This document shows, piece after piece, positions 17,213 through 25,623 of a stretch of DNA of 36,414 nt. The notes beneath the pieces were generated by a model. The model did not search any database and was not told the origin of the DNA. It saw only the letters and a program-made list of their open reading frames with translations. Each line of letters opens with the position of its first letter. The first letter of the stretch is position 1. The stretch is from Akkermansiaceae bacterium (lineage in GTDB: Bacteria; Verrucomicrobiota; Verrucomicrobiia; Verrucomicrobiales; Akkermansiaceae): NCBI GenBank assembly GCA_028822935.1, contig JAPKCM010000040.1, forward strand, positions 1-36,414, in the 5' to 3' direction. The position numbers were made by a program, and so were the translations under genes.

Positions 17213-17242
17213 AAAGAGGGCAGTCCGAAGACCGCCCTCTTT
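17213..17242 (-). terminator. Strong intrinsic terminator for the hflKC-entericidin transcript
   Basis: On the minus strand a stem AAAGAGGGC(G)GTC / GAC(T)GCCCTCTTT encloses a stable TTCG tetraloop and runs into TTTTTT. It begins 22 bases after the stop of the entericidin-like gene. On the plus strand the same hairpin lacks a good T-tract, so it chiefly serves leftward transcription, although it may also insulate the membrane-protease gene ending at 17201. Confidence 0.85.
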
Positions 17243-17264
17243 GAGAAAATTGAAATTTGGAGAT

Positions 17265-17393
17265 TTAGCGCTGAGCCGCTTTCTCAAGGCTACCGCCGGC
17301 ATTTCCGAGATCACGCCCCAAACCTTGCATGGTCTGGCAGCTGGAAAGAGTGGCGAAGACTGCGGAAAGAAGAAGAATGGACAATTTTTTCAT
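17265..17393 (-). CDS. Entericidin-like small lipoprotein
   Basis: A 42-residue protein. It has a lysine start (MKKLS), a hydrophobic core (ILLLSAVFATL) and a lipobox LSSC with Cys19, so it should be lipidated after signal-peptidase II cleavage. The mature part (CQTMQGLGRDLGNAGGSLEKAAQR) has the entericidin pattern: C-T--G-G-D----G--I--AA. Enterobacterial entericidins A/B are tiny cell-envelope lipoproteins described as an antidote/toxin pair; the role in other phyla is unknown. It follows hflC by 82 bases on the same strand, and a strong TTCG-loop terminator follows it, so it is probably the last gene of the RG-protein-hflK-hflC transcript or has its own promoter. The tight fit of lipobox, length and terminator makes this a real gene. 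Confidence 0.85.
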   Translation of the reverse strand: MKKLSILLLSAVFATLSSCQTMQGLGRDLGNAGGSLEKAAQR

Positions 17394-17475
17394 GATCTGT
17401 TCGTGTTGGGGTTCGTGTCGTTGCTCAAACACCTACGGTTATCTTCTCCGAAGTGATGAGACGATCAAGAATCAT

Positions 17476-18438
17476 TTACTCGCCCAACGATTTCCCGTTC
17501 AAGAGACGAAAGAGTTCGGAGTCAGTCGATAGAATCAAGGTGGTATTCTCATCTAGAATTTTATCATAGGCTTCCAGCGTCTTGAAAAACTCGTAGAATT
17601 TCTCCTGCTCGGGGCTCCCACCATAAGCCTCAGCGTAGGTTCTGGTCGCTTCGGCATCTGATTTTCCGAGCACACTTTGGACCCGCTGATAGGCTTCAGA
17701 CTCGATCGTCTTCACCTCACGCTCCATGTCTCCCACAATTCGGGCCGCTCCACCAGCACCCTCGGAGCGATAACGTTCGGCGATTTGCTGACGTTCAGAG
17801 ATCATCCGCAGAAACATTTTCGGCTCATCCTGACTGGTGTAGTTCACCCGCTTGAAGCGAAGATCGAGGAGCTTAATGCCATAAGATTCCAGCTTTCCAC
17901 TTGCAGCATCAAAGACACTCTTCTCGATCACGGTCCGACCTTTGGAAATCGGGTCAAGAGCACTGGCTGATCCTAAAATCTCGCCAATTTCTTCTGGTTG
18001 CTGAGGCTTCCGATCTTTCGTGGTGCGAATGATCTCGATGAGGTCATTGTTGGCGACGGCATTGCGGGTTTCCGAGCCGAGAACGTCGTCGAGGCGCGAC
18101 TGGGCGGTTCTTTCGTCACTCAACTTTTGAAAATAGATCAGTGGCTTTGAAATCTCCCATCGGGCGAAGGTGTCCACCTTGATGTAAAGTTTGTCCCTGG
18201 TGGGCATTTGCGAACTGTTTCCATCCCAACTCAGAACGCGCTTCTCCATCACGTTCACTTTTTGGATAAAAGGGATCTTAAAATGAAGTCCTGCTTCCGT
18301 GATCGGATCCCCGACCGGCTTACCAAATTGAGTCAGAATAATCTGCTTACCCTCGCGCACGGTGTAAACCGTGCCGGATACGACAAGCAGAGTGGTTAAA
18401 ATGGCTAAGGCGATAAATATGGATAAAAACTTTTTCAT
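17476..18438 (-). CDS. hflC: HflC, modulator subunit of FtsH protease
   Basis: SPFH/prohibitin-family membrane protein of 320 residues. One N-terminal membrane anchor (about 4-24) is followed by the SPFH domain (about 25-200: TVREGKQIILTQFGKP, GLHFKIPFIQKVNVMEKRVLSWDG, VKRVNYTSQDEP-type segments) and a coiled-coil with ISERQQIAERYRSEGAGGAARI, which is typical of HflC. HflC and HflK assemble a large cage on the periplasmic side that encloses FtsH and tunes membrane-protein degradation. Its ATG overlaps the hflK stop by four bases (ATGA), so the two are coupled. ftsH is not in the window. Confidence 0.94.
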   Translation of the reverse strand: MKKFLSIFIALAILTTLLVVSGTVYTVREGKQIILTQFGKPVGDPITEAGLHFKIPFIQKVNVMEKRVLSWDGNSSQMPTRDKLYIKVDTFARWEISKPLIYFQKLSDERTAQSRLDDVLGSETRNAVANNDLIEIIRTTKDRKPQQPEEIGEILGSASALDPISKGRTVIEKSVFDAASGKLESYGIKLLDLRFKRVNYTSQDEPKMFLRMISERQQIAERYRSEGAGGAARIVGDMEREVKTIESEAYQRVQSVLGKSDAEATRTYAEAYGGSPEQEKFYEFFKTLEAYDKILDENTTLILSTDSELFRLLNGKSLGE

Positions 18439-19415
18439 TTCTTCAATGCGTTGTTGAGGTCGAGAAGGGGAACGGGAGAAGTTGATTTCTCATCCATGAT
18501 GACTTTGCTCTTCAATCGAGGGAGAACTTCGGTCATCCGTTCCAGGTAAAGACGCTGCCGCGTGATTTTCGGTGCTTTGGCGTATTCTTGGTAAAGAGCG
18601 AGGAAGCGCTCGGCATCACCGCTGGCTTCATTGACTCGCTGTTTGGCATCACCTTCGGCACGACTCACTTGTTGGTCAGCCAGTCCCTTAGCTTTTGGAA
18701 CCGCCTTGTTATACTGGCCTCTGGCTTCGTTAATCATCGTCTCACGCTCCTGTTGAGCCTGATTCACTTCGTTGAAGGACGATTGCACAAGCCGGGGCGG
18801 ATTGACGTTCTTGAGCTCCACGGAGGTGATTTGAAGACCCAAGCCATAGAGGCGAATCAACGCTTCCAGCTTCATGGAGACATCAGCCTCGATGGATTGT
18901 CGACCAATGGTAATCACTTCATCGACGGTGCGGTCCCCGACGACTTCACGCATCACCGACTCGGAAGCATCGCGCAAGGTGAATTCAGGGTCACGGACCC
19001 GAAAAAGATACTTTTCAGGATCATCAATGCGATACTGAACGACCCACTCGACAAGAGCAGCGTTCTTATCTCCGGTGATCATCGACTGCTCGTCAGCGTG
19101 CTCCTGCGGAACAGATTGGAAACGATTGGTCGAACCCTGGGTGCTAAAGCCGAACTCCATTTTGAGCTGACGCTTTACCGGAAGAATGAATTTTTGCTCC
19201 AAACCGAAGGGCATCTTGAAATGGAGTCCTGAGGTCGCTGTCCGCTCATATTTTCCAAATCGCAGAATAACCGCTTCGGAGTCTGCCGGGACGGTGTAAA
19301 ATGAAGAGAAAACTCCGATCAAGATAAGGAACGCCGGAACGAGAAGACCTACCTTGGATTTGAACTTTTTAATCAATGCCCCCGCGTTCTCGGGCGTAAT
19401 GTCGATGGTTGCCAT
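18435..19415 (-). CDS. hflK: HflK, modulator subunit of FtsH protease
   Basis: Partner of HflC in the FtsH-regulating complex, 326 residues. Start chosen at ATG 19413-19415, because a GAGG site lies about 10 bases upstream; the longer frame to 19439 adds eight unconserved residues. A single membrane helix (about residues 22-42) is followed by the SPFH domain (YTVPADSEAVILRFGKY, GLHFKMPFGLEQKFILPV, WVVQYRIDDPEKYLF, MREVVGDRTVDEVIT) and a coiled-coil (NEVNQAQQERETMINEARGQYNKAVPKAKG), a HflK hallmark. The Gly/Pro-rich N-terminal tail seen in Escherichia coli HflK is reduced to about 20 residues. It follows the RG-rich gene by 73 bases on the same strand. Confidence 0.93.
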   Translation of the reverse strand: MATIDITPENAGALIKKFKSKVGLLVPAFLILIGVFSSFYTVPADSEAVILRFGKYERTATSGLHFKMPFGLEQKFILPVKRQLKMEFGFSTQGSTNRFQSVPQEHADEQSMITGDKNAALVEWVVQYRIDDPEKYLFRVRDPEFTLRDASESVMREVVGDRTVDEVITIGRQSIEADVSMKLEALIRLYGLGLQITSVELKNVNPPRLVQSSFNEVNQAQQERETMINEARGQYNKAVPKAKGLADQQVSRAEGDAKQRVNEASGDAERFLALYQEYAKAPKITRQRLYLERMTEVLPRLKSKVIMDEKSTSPVPLLDLNNALKK

Positions 19416-19488
19416 GGAGTGATCCTCAGGCCAGACCAAGCTTCCCGCAATGAGAATATCTTCGCTATTTTGGAAGCACTCTATCGAG

Positions 19489-21333
19489 CTACTCGGATTC
19501 GGGTTCTTTATGAGCCTTTTCAGCGGCTGGTGCTTCCTCTACAGGGGCAACGAAAGGAACGGCTTCAGCGACTGGAGCCTCTGGCTCGGGTGCTGGCACC
19601 TCCGCCTTTTTCTCCTCTGCTGGCTGCTCTGCCACTGGCTTTTCCTCGGCCACCGGCTTTTCTTCTGCTGCGGGCTCCTCTTTGGAAACTGCTTTCTTTT
19701 TGGAAGCGGGCTTTGCCTCGTTCTTGGCAGAAGGCTTTCCGCCGTCTCCCGATTTGGCGAGATGAAGACTGGTGTCAGAAAGAAGGATGACATGGCCTTG
19801 GTTCAACAACCAATGAAGGTCGTGATACCATTCTCCTTTCACCACGTCGCTCGCATCTTCCGGGAGAAATTTCTTCCAAAGATCCTGCAGTTTCTTGCCC
19901 GAATTCTTACCGAGGTAATCGATGATTGCTTGAGGACGTTCGGCGAGCTGGGTCTTCGCAGAAACAGCGTGAGGCCTTGAAGGACCCACCTTCAGTTTTT
20001 TTTCCCACTTAAAGACGGCAACGTGACGACCGGAAAGCTGACGACAGACAATCGGCATTAAATTGGCCGGGTAGCGTTTCTCTTCGACTACTGAATTCTT
20101 CAGAAGAGCCAGAAGACCCGATGAAAGGTTCTTACCCTGAATATCACCCATGACCCAAGCACGCTTGCTTTCTTCAATAGTCGATTCAAAATGATTCTCG
20201 AGAAAATGCTGCTCCACCTCACTAGCAGTTTTGAGAAGCACAATTTCTTCTTCTGGAGCATCAGGAGATTCGACAGCCTCCGCCTCGACGGAAGCTTCTT
20301 TAGGTGCGGCTTCTTCCACGGGGGCGGGAGAATCTTCTGCCACCTCATCTATTACTTCCGCCTCGGGAGCTTCCTCGCTTGTCGAGGTTTCTTCGCCCGT
20401 CGCGACTTCCTCGGCTGGAGCTGGAGCTACCTCCTCAGCGGGAGTCTCTTCTGGCGCTTTTTCGTCAGCGACTTCTTCCGCTTCAGGTTCAGCAACCTTC
20501 CACTGAGTCGTAATCTTCATGCTTTCGAGCCATGCTTCAACGGCTTCCTCGCCTCGCTCCATCACGATCCGCGATTTGAAGCGCTCAAGCGGCATGTTCG
20601 CAAACTGCTCGCGGTGGAGCGCAACCACGTTCTGTTGGTAAGCGTGGTAATTCGGAGGGCCTAGAAGCTTTCCGGTCAATCCACACTTAGCGACCGCTTG
20701 GAAACTTCCACTCGGTGCCTCCCCTTCGATCTGCACTTCTTCGTAAAACTTTTTCCGCCAGTCAGCCCGCCAAAGATGACTCAACGCCTCTTTCTTGGTA
20801 AGCCAAAGCGAGTTGTCTTCGCGACAGCGGAAGAAGGGATTTTCTTTGTGCTCAAAAGTTACCCGAAAACGACCACGGCCCTGCAAGAGAACCTTCGCGA
20901 GATCGAAAACCGAAAAGGTACGACCCGTCTGCGTCACTTCCTTGGCCAACAGATCAAGACTCTCTTCACTGGGCATGAAGCTCACCTTGACTCCTTCGGG
21001 AAGGGCTACTTCCTCACGCTGAGGACCACGTTCATCATGACGATCACGACCGCCTTGAAACTTACCACGATTTCCACCGCCGTCGCGTCGATCTCCACGA
21101 CCACCTCCACGTTGACCACCTCCACGCTGGTCACCACGTTCACCGCCACCGCTGCGTCGATCACCTCGTCCACCACCTCCACGGCGGTCTCGAGATTCAG
21201 AGCGATCACCCTGGTCTTTGTATTTTTTGACGGACTTGGATTCCGCTGGATCACGCGCCCAAGCAGGGCCAAAATTCAGTCCGGATAAATCAAGAGCGCC
21301 ATCGCTCTCGGAAGGTTGAGGGTCGTTACTCAT
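19489..21333 (-). CDS. RG-rich, modular protein of unknown function
   Basis: A 614-residue protein that I do not recognise as a named family. Start at ATG 21331-21333; six further codons upstream look non-coding. Modules: short acidic/aromatic head (1-30, LNFGPAWARDP); Arg-Gly tract (about 48-105) of RGG/RGD-like repeats; globular region A (about 110-280) with many basic and aromatic residues, including FRCREDNSLWLTKKEALSHLWRA, CGLTGKLLGPPNYHAYQ and REQFANMPLERFKSR; Ala/Pro/Glu-rich linker (280-362); globular region B (about 363-530) ending in a helix-hairpin resembling a winged helix (DLHWLLNQGHVILLSDTSLHLAK); and a Lys/Glu/Pro/Ala-rich tail (530-614). RGG tracts and a winged-helix-like end suggest RNA or nucleic-acid binding. 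It heads the hflKC run. No signal peptide or membrane helix, so it is cytosolic. Confidence 0.8.
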   Translation of the reverse strand: MSNDPQPSESDGALDLSGLNFGPAWARDPAESKSVKKYKDQGDRSESRDRRGGGGRGDRRSGGGERGDQRGGGQRGGGRGDRRDGGGNRGKFQGGRDRHDERGPQREEVALPEGVKVSFMPSEESLDLLAKEVTQTGRTFSVFDLAKVLLQGRGRFRVTFEHKENPFFRCREDNSLWLTKKEALSHLWRADWRKKFYEEVQIEGEAPSGSFQAVAKCGLTGKLLGPPNYHAYQQNVVALHREQFANMPLERFKSRIVMERGEEAVEAWLESMKITTQWKVAEPEAEEVADEKAPEETPAEEVAPAPAEEVATGEETSTSEEAPEAEVIDEVAEDSPAPVEEAAPKEASVEAEAVESPDAPEEEIVLLKTASEVEQHFLENHFESTIEESKRAWVMGDIQGKNLSSGLLALLKNSVVEEKRYPANLMPIVCRQLSGRHVAVFKWEKKLKVGPSRPHAVSAKTQLAERPQAIIDYLGKNSGKKLQDLWKKFLPEDASDVVKGEWYHDLHWLLNQGHVILLSDTSLHLAKSGDGGKPSAKNEAKPASKKKAVSKEEPAAEEKPVAEEKPVAEQPAEEKKAEVPAPEPEAPVAEAVPFVAPVEEAPAAEKAHKEPESE

Positions 21334-21387
21334 GGTGAGGGAACAAATCAATCATATCGCGCGGATCAAATAAAGCATCATTGCTCC

Positions 21388-22404
21388 TTATCCCATGGGA
21401 TAAAGATGATCCTTACTTACCTGATCCAGCTGCTTAATCGTGCTTTCATCGAGAACGAGTCCTGCTGCTTTGACGATCGGCTTTAGTTGCTCCGCTTTCG
21501 AGACGCCAACAATCGTGGATGCGACATAGTCATGTTGCTTACTCCAGGCCGTCGCCAGAGTCGTGACATCAATCCCGATTTCCTCTGCGATTTCCATAAA
21601 GCGCCGCGTTGAAGCGATCGCCTTTTCATTCACAAAGCGTGCCGCCATGGCCTTCTGTCGCAGTCCCCCATTGTTGATGTAGTCCGTAAACCGAGCCCCC
21701 TCAGGCACACCCTCGTTATATTTTCCCGTAAGGACTCCACCCGCCAGAGGGCTGTAGGGAAGTAAACTGACCTTCTCCCGACGAAGGCATTCAGCAAGTT
21801 CATCTTCATCCCGACGATTGTTCAGCGAAAAATTATTCTGCACCGTATCGATGCGCGTGAGCCCTTCCAGCTCACTCGTCCAAAGACTCTTCATCACGCC
21901 ATAAGGGTTGTCGTTACTCAGACCGATCGCCCGGACCTTTCCTTCCTTCACGAATTCATCAAGCACCTCCAGCGTATCCGCTGCTCTCATCCCGTGATCC
22001 GGCCAATGAATTTGGTAAAGGTCGAGGTAGTCCGTCCCGAGCCGACGCAAGCTCCCCTCGAGCGCCTTCCGAAGATGCACCCGATCCAGCGCGGCTTTGC
22101 CATGACGAATCGGCGGACAAAACCATCCGTGCGCTGCCCCGGCGATCTTCGACCCGATGATCACCGATTCGCGCGGCCGATCTGCCAGCCAAGCACCCAG
22201 CCATTCCTCGGTTAAGCCAGTAAGCTCTTCCGAAGGCGGGACAGGGTAGACTTCAGCGGTATCAAAAAAATCGATCCCGGCCTCCACCGCCGCATTCATA
22301 ATCTTAAAACTTTCCTCCCGGTCTGACTGCGTCCCAAAAGTCATCGTGCCCATGCAGATCTCGCTCACCACGATTCCGCTCTGCCCAAGTCGCCTTTTTT
22401 CCAT
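21388..22404 (-). CDS. Aldo/keto reductase (Tas-like)
   Basis: An NADPH-dependent oxidoreductase of the AKR superfamily, 338 residues from ATG 22402-22404; the longer frame to 22533 adds unconserved residues. TIM-barrel catalytic tetrad: Asp and Tyr in IDFFDTAEVYP, Lys in IGSKIAG, and His in YQIHWPDHG. The start MEKRRLGQSGIVVSEICMGTMTFG is the classic AKR N-terminus, and GVSKAEQLKPIVKA is the C-terminal cofactor-binding segment. It resembles Tas-type AKRs, whose substrates in the cell are generally unknown. Transcribed leftward 54 bases ahead of the RG-rich gene, so co-transcription is possible. The 210-base divergent gap to the sulfatase gene holds no feature I can support. Confidence 0.9.
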   Translation of the reverse strand: MEKRRLGQSGIVVSEICMGTMTFGTQSDREESFKIMNAAVEAGIDFFDTAEVYPVPPSEELTGLTEEWLGAWLADRPRESVIIGSKIAGAAHGWFCPPIRHGKAALDRVHLRKALEGSLRRLGTDYLDLYQIHWPDHGMRAADTLEVLDEFVKEGKVRAIGLSNDNPYGVMKSLWTSELEGLTRIDTVQNNFSLNNRRDEDELAECLRREKVSLLPYSPLAGGVLTGKYNEGVPEGARFTDYINNGGLRQKAMAARFVNEKAIASTRRFMEIAEEIGIDVTTLATAWSKQHDYVASTIVGVSKAEQLKPIVKAAGLVLDESTIKQLDQVSKDHLYPMG

Positions 22405-22614
22405 GGCGTGATGATCCCCATATTGCTCTGATTTTGCAAGACCGGGGCTTGACGATAAATGGTGCTTTAAAACAAAGGTGGCAAAGAAAAAGGGAGGCCT
22501 TGGCCGAGGTTTGGCCAGCAAGCAGCGCCCCAACGAGCGCCATCGTTGAAAAATATGGGAGCTTCAAAGCAATGTGGGTGTATTAAAAGGGGTAACGTTC
22601 AATAAAGCGCAATC

Positions 22615-24015
22615 ATGAAGCCCCGCCCAAAAGAAGTTTTCAGCTATCTCCTCGTCCTCACAATCATTCTCACCCCCGTCTGCGCCTCCGCTCAGTCAAA
22701 ACGTACCAATATTGTCCTCTTTTACGCCGACGACCTCGGCTACACCGACCTCTCCTGCCAGGGTTCCAGCTACTACAAGACGCCTCACATCGACCGGATC
22801 GGAAAGGAAGGTATGACCTTCACCAATGCTTACGCCGCAGCGGCAAACTGCGCCCCATCCCGGGCATCGCTCATGAGTGGGCTCTACACCCCGCGCCATG
22901 GCGTGTTCACCGTTTCCAACTCCGCCCGCGGGAAAGCAAAGCATCGGAAACTGATCCCGATCAAAAACACCGAACTTCTCGCGCCCAAATTCACCACCCT
23001 CGCCGAAGCCCTCAAATCAGCCGGCTACCAAACCTGCGTCGCCGGAAAATGGCACGTCTCCGGCGACCCGACCAAGGACGGATTCGACACCAATTTCGGA
23101 GGCAACAAATCCGGCCACCCCAGATCCTATTTTTCCCCCTATAAAAACCCCCAGCTCAAAGACGGACCCAAAGGAGAGCACCTTCCCGAAAGGTTGGGCC
23201 GTGAGGTTTCCAACTGGATTTCCAATCACAAAGAGGATCCCTTCTTCGTCTACCTCCCCTTTTACTCCGTCCACACTCCCATCCAGGCCCGCGACGATCT
23301 CGCAAAGAAATATCCCGAAAAGCCGAAAACCGAGCCCCATCATAATCCAAAGTATGCCGCGATGATCGAGGCCATGGATCTCGCCGTCGGCCAGGTCCTC
23401 CAAACCCTCGAGGAACAAAATCTCAGCGACAACACTCTCGTTATTTTCACCTCCGACAACGGACCACACGGTAACATCTCCCGCGCCACCCCGCTCCGAG
23501 GGGTGAAGGGCATGTATTACGAAGGAGGCATTCGGGAGCCCTTTCTTGCGAAGCTTCCCGGCGTAATCAAAGCCGGCAGCACCAACGACACTCCCATCCA
23601 TCAAGTCGACCTCTACCCCACCCTTCTCTCCTTCGCTAAAGCCACCGGCCCGAAGCAACTCGATGGCATCGATCTCACTCCCGCTCTCAAAGGCGAATCA
23701 CTTCCTGACCGCAACCTCTACTGGCACTTCCCCGCCTACCTCCAGGGCTACGGCTTGGATGGAGGCTCAGCTTCGCCCTTCTTCCGCACCACGCCTTGCG
23801 GGGTCATTCGCGATGGAGACTGGAAGCTCATTCAGTATTTCGAAGACAACACTCTGGAACTCTACAACCTCAGGGAGGACCTCTCCGAGACCACCAATCT
23901 TGCCGAAAAGAATCCCGAGAAAACACAAGCCCTTCTCAAGAAGCTGCAGGCGTGGCAGACAAAAGTGAGCGCGCCCATTCCCACGAAAGCCAATCCCGCT
24001 TATCGAAAGGAATAG
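22615..24015 (+). CDS. Secreted formylglycine sulfatase (CAPSR type)
   Basis: A 466-residue arylsulfatase-family (alkaline-phosphatase fold) enzyme that hydrolyses sulfate esters, likely from sulfated glycans. Signal peptide at about 1-26 (ends CASAQ). Metal-binding Asp pair D39-D40 in YADDLGYTDLSC. Cys79 in CAPSR is converted to formylglycine; the motif is then extended by ASLMSG. Further hallmarks: GKWH (about 144-147), YLPFYSVHTP, the second metal site FTSDNGPHG with N281-type residues, and the C-terminal beta-domain with DGDWKLIQYFED and ELYNLREDLSETTNLA. The formylglycine-generating enzyme is not in the window. Convergent with the second sulfatase at 24153, with a serine-protease remnant in the gap. 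Confidence 0.92.
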   Translation: MKPRPKEVFSYLLVLTIILTPVCASAQSKRTNIVLFYADDLGYTDLSCQGSSYYKTPHIDRIGKEGMTFTNAYAAAANCAPSRASLMSGLYTPRHGVFTVSNSARGKAKHRKLIPIKNTELLAPKFTTLAEALKSAGYQTCVAGKWHVSGDPTKDGFDTNFGGNKSGHPRSYFSPYKNPQLKDGPKGEHLPERLGREVSNWISNHKEDPFFVYLPFYSVHTPIQARDDLAKKYPEKPKTEPHHNPKYAAMIEAMDLAVGQVLQTLEEQNLSDNTLVIFTSDNGPHGNISRATPLRGVKGMYYEGGIREPFLAKLPGVIKAGSTNDTPIHQVDLYPTLLSFAKATGPKQLDGIDLTPALKGESLPDRNLYWHFPAYLQGYGLDGGSASPFFRTTPCGVIRDGDWKLIQYFEDNTLELYNLREDLSETTNLAEKNPEKTQALLKKLQAWQTKVSAPIPTKANPAYRKE

Positions 24016-24024
24016 CCGGTAGCA

Positions 24025-24148
24025 CATTACCTTCCTGATCCACGGAACCAAGGACGACACCCGGGCATAATTGCCTCGGTTTCCATACTTGGGATTCGAG
24101 CCGCTGGCAAAAGGAGGAAGACCACGAAAAATAGCCACCTCATTGACG
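24025..24148 (-). pseudogene. Remnant of a trypsin-like serine protease C-terminus
   Basis: In the gap between the two sulfatase genes, the minus strand reads in one frame as ...LPPFASGSNPKYGNRGNY, then ARVSSLVPWIRKVM. This is the pattern of the last 30 residues of chymotrypsin-fold proteases (G...GYPGVYxRVSxFLxWI). About 40 residues survive; no catalytic Ser or other part remains here, and the frame continues into antisense of the first sulfatase without meaning. I infer a deletion remnant left between the sulfatase genes. The match rests on about 20 residues, so chance similarity is possible. Confidence 0.4.
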
Positions 24149-24152
24149 GCAC

Positions 24153-25562
24153 TTACTTGGCCCAATCCGCAAGCGGAGCTTTTCCGGATTCGCGATTTTC
24201 TGCGCCCTTGATCTTCTTCAAACTATCGCCTAGTTCCACGCGCTTTTGATCCGCCAGCGCTTGCATCTTCGCTAGCACCACCGGGTGTTTCGCTTTGACA
24301 TCGGTCCGCTCTCCGCGATCCACGTCCATATCGTAGAGCCCCAGCTGCACTTGCTCGACCCCATACTTTCCGGTCTTCCCGTCATTTCCCTGATTGCTCC
24401 GTCCATCGCGCGCTTTATGCGGAAACTGAAGCTTCCATTTCCCCATGCGCATCGACTCCAAGTCATTGCCGCGATAGTAGAAAAAGTAAGCCTCCTGCAC
24501 CGGCTCGCTTTGCTCCCCCACAATGACCTTCCAGGCGTCCTTTCCATCGATCTCTTTCTTGGGAAGCGGTGCATCAACCAATCCCGCAATCGTAGGAAGA
24601 AGATCAATCGTCATCAAAGGAGTTTTTACCACACTACCCGCTTTGATCTTCCCCGGAAAACGCATCACGCAAGGAACACGAACTCCGCCTTCCCAACTCG
24701 TTCCCTTGCTCCCCCGAAGATCTCCTACGTTACCCGCATGGTTCCCAAAGACCATCCACGGGCCGTTGTCGCTCGTAAAAATAACGAAGGTATTGTCCGC
24801 GACTCCTTTCTTCTCGAGCGCCCTGAGCACCTCTCCTGTCGACCAGTCGATTTCTTGAATGACATCTCCAAAAATCCCCTTCTCCGATGACCCTTTCCGA
24901 TCATCCGAAACATAAAGCGGCACATGCGGCTGGGGATGCGCAAGGTAGAGAAAGAAAGGCGCGTCCTTTGTTTTCTCGATAAAACTCACCGCCCGCTTGG
25001 TCAGAGTATTCGTCATCTCGCTCTGATCAAGTTCCCGGCGGATGATCTTGCCATTATCGAAAACCGGAAGATCAGGATAGCCTTTCACAAATTTGATCGG
25101 ACCACGCGGCCACATGTCATTCGAATAAGGATAACCATGATACTCGTCAAATCCCTGATTCACCGGCAGAAATTTTTCCTGATAGCCGAGGTGCCATTTT
25201 CCAAAGGCCGCTGTGGCGTAACCTTGCCCCTTGAGAAGCTCGGCAATCGTCGTTTCATCGGGATTTAGACCGTTTTTACTCCGGTGCGAAAGGGCCCCGC
25301 TAATCCCAACCCGATTCGAGTAACATCCCGTCATGAGGGCCGCCCGCGAAGCCGAGCACACCGCCTGCGCCACGTAGAAATCGGTGAATTTGGCCCCGTC
25401 TTTCGCAATTGAGTCAATATTCGGCGTTTTGTAACCTTCAGCTCCAAAGCAGCCAATGTCGCCATAACCAAGGTCATCGCAAAAAATAATGACCACATTG
25501 GGCTTTTCCGCCGCTTTTACGAAAACGGAAAACGAGAGAAAGATCGCCAAGATGTGATTCAT
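24153..25562 (-). CDS. Secreted formylglycine sulfatase (CSASR type)
   Basis: A second, clearly different sulfatase of 469 residues. Start at ATG 25560-25562, giving a signal peptide MNHILAIFLSFSVFVKA; the longer frame to 25652 lacks one. Active-site motif C69-S-A-S-R followed by AALMTGCY, i.e. the CxAxR variant, with metal-binding D29-D30 in FCDDLGYGDIGC. GKWHLGY, YLAHPQPHVPL, FTSDNGPW and the C-terminal LYDMDVDRGERTDV segment complete the family picture. Such sulfatases are typical of planctomycetes and verrucomicrobia degrading sulfated algal polysaccharides; the exact substrate cannot be assigned. It is divergent from the TPR-redoxin gene, with a 61-base gap that must hold both promoters. 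Confidence 0.92.
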   Translation of the reverse strand: MNHILAIFLSFSVFVKAAEKPNVVIIFCDDLGYGDIGCFGAEGYKTPNIDSIAKDGAKFTDFYVAQAVCSASRAALMTGCYSNRVGISGALSHRSKNGLNPDETTIAELLKGQGYATAAFGKWHLGYQEKFLPVNQGFDEYHGYPYSNDMWPRGPIKFVKGYPDLPVFDNGKIIRRELDQSEMTNTLTKRAVSFIEKTKDAPFFLYLAHPQPHVPLYVSDDRKGSSEKGIFGDVIQEIDWSTGEVLRALEKKGVADNTFVIFTSDNGPWMVFGNHAGNVGDLRGSKGTSWEGGVRVPCVMRFPGKIKAGSVVKTPLMTIDLLPTIAGLVDAPLPKKEIDGKDAWKVIVGEQSEPVQEAYFFYYRGNDLESMRMGKWKLQFPHKARDGRSNQGNDGKTGKYGVEQVQLGLYDMDVDRGERTDVKAKHPVVLAKMQALADQKRVELGDSLKKIKGAENRESGKAPLADWAK

Positions 25563-25623
25563 TTGGAAAGTCCACCACAACCGACCCGTAACAGCAATCT
25601 CCAACCCCGTCCCTGACATCGAT

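Noticed and set aside
22501-22567. Signal-peptide-like minus-strand frame upstream of the aldo/keto reductase
   Set aside because: The hydrophobic stretch ends in unconserved sequence and the reductase has a clear start at 22404 without a signal peptide.
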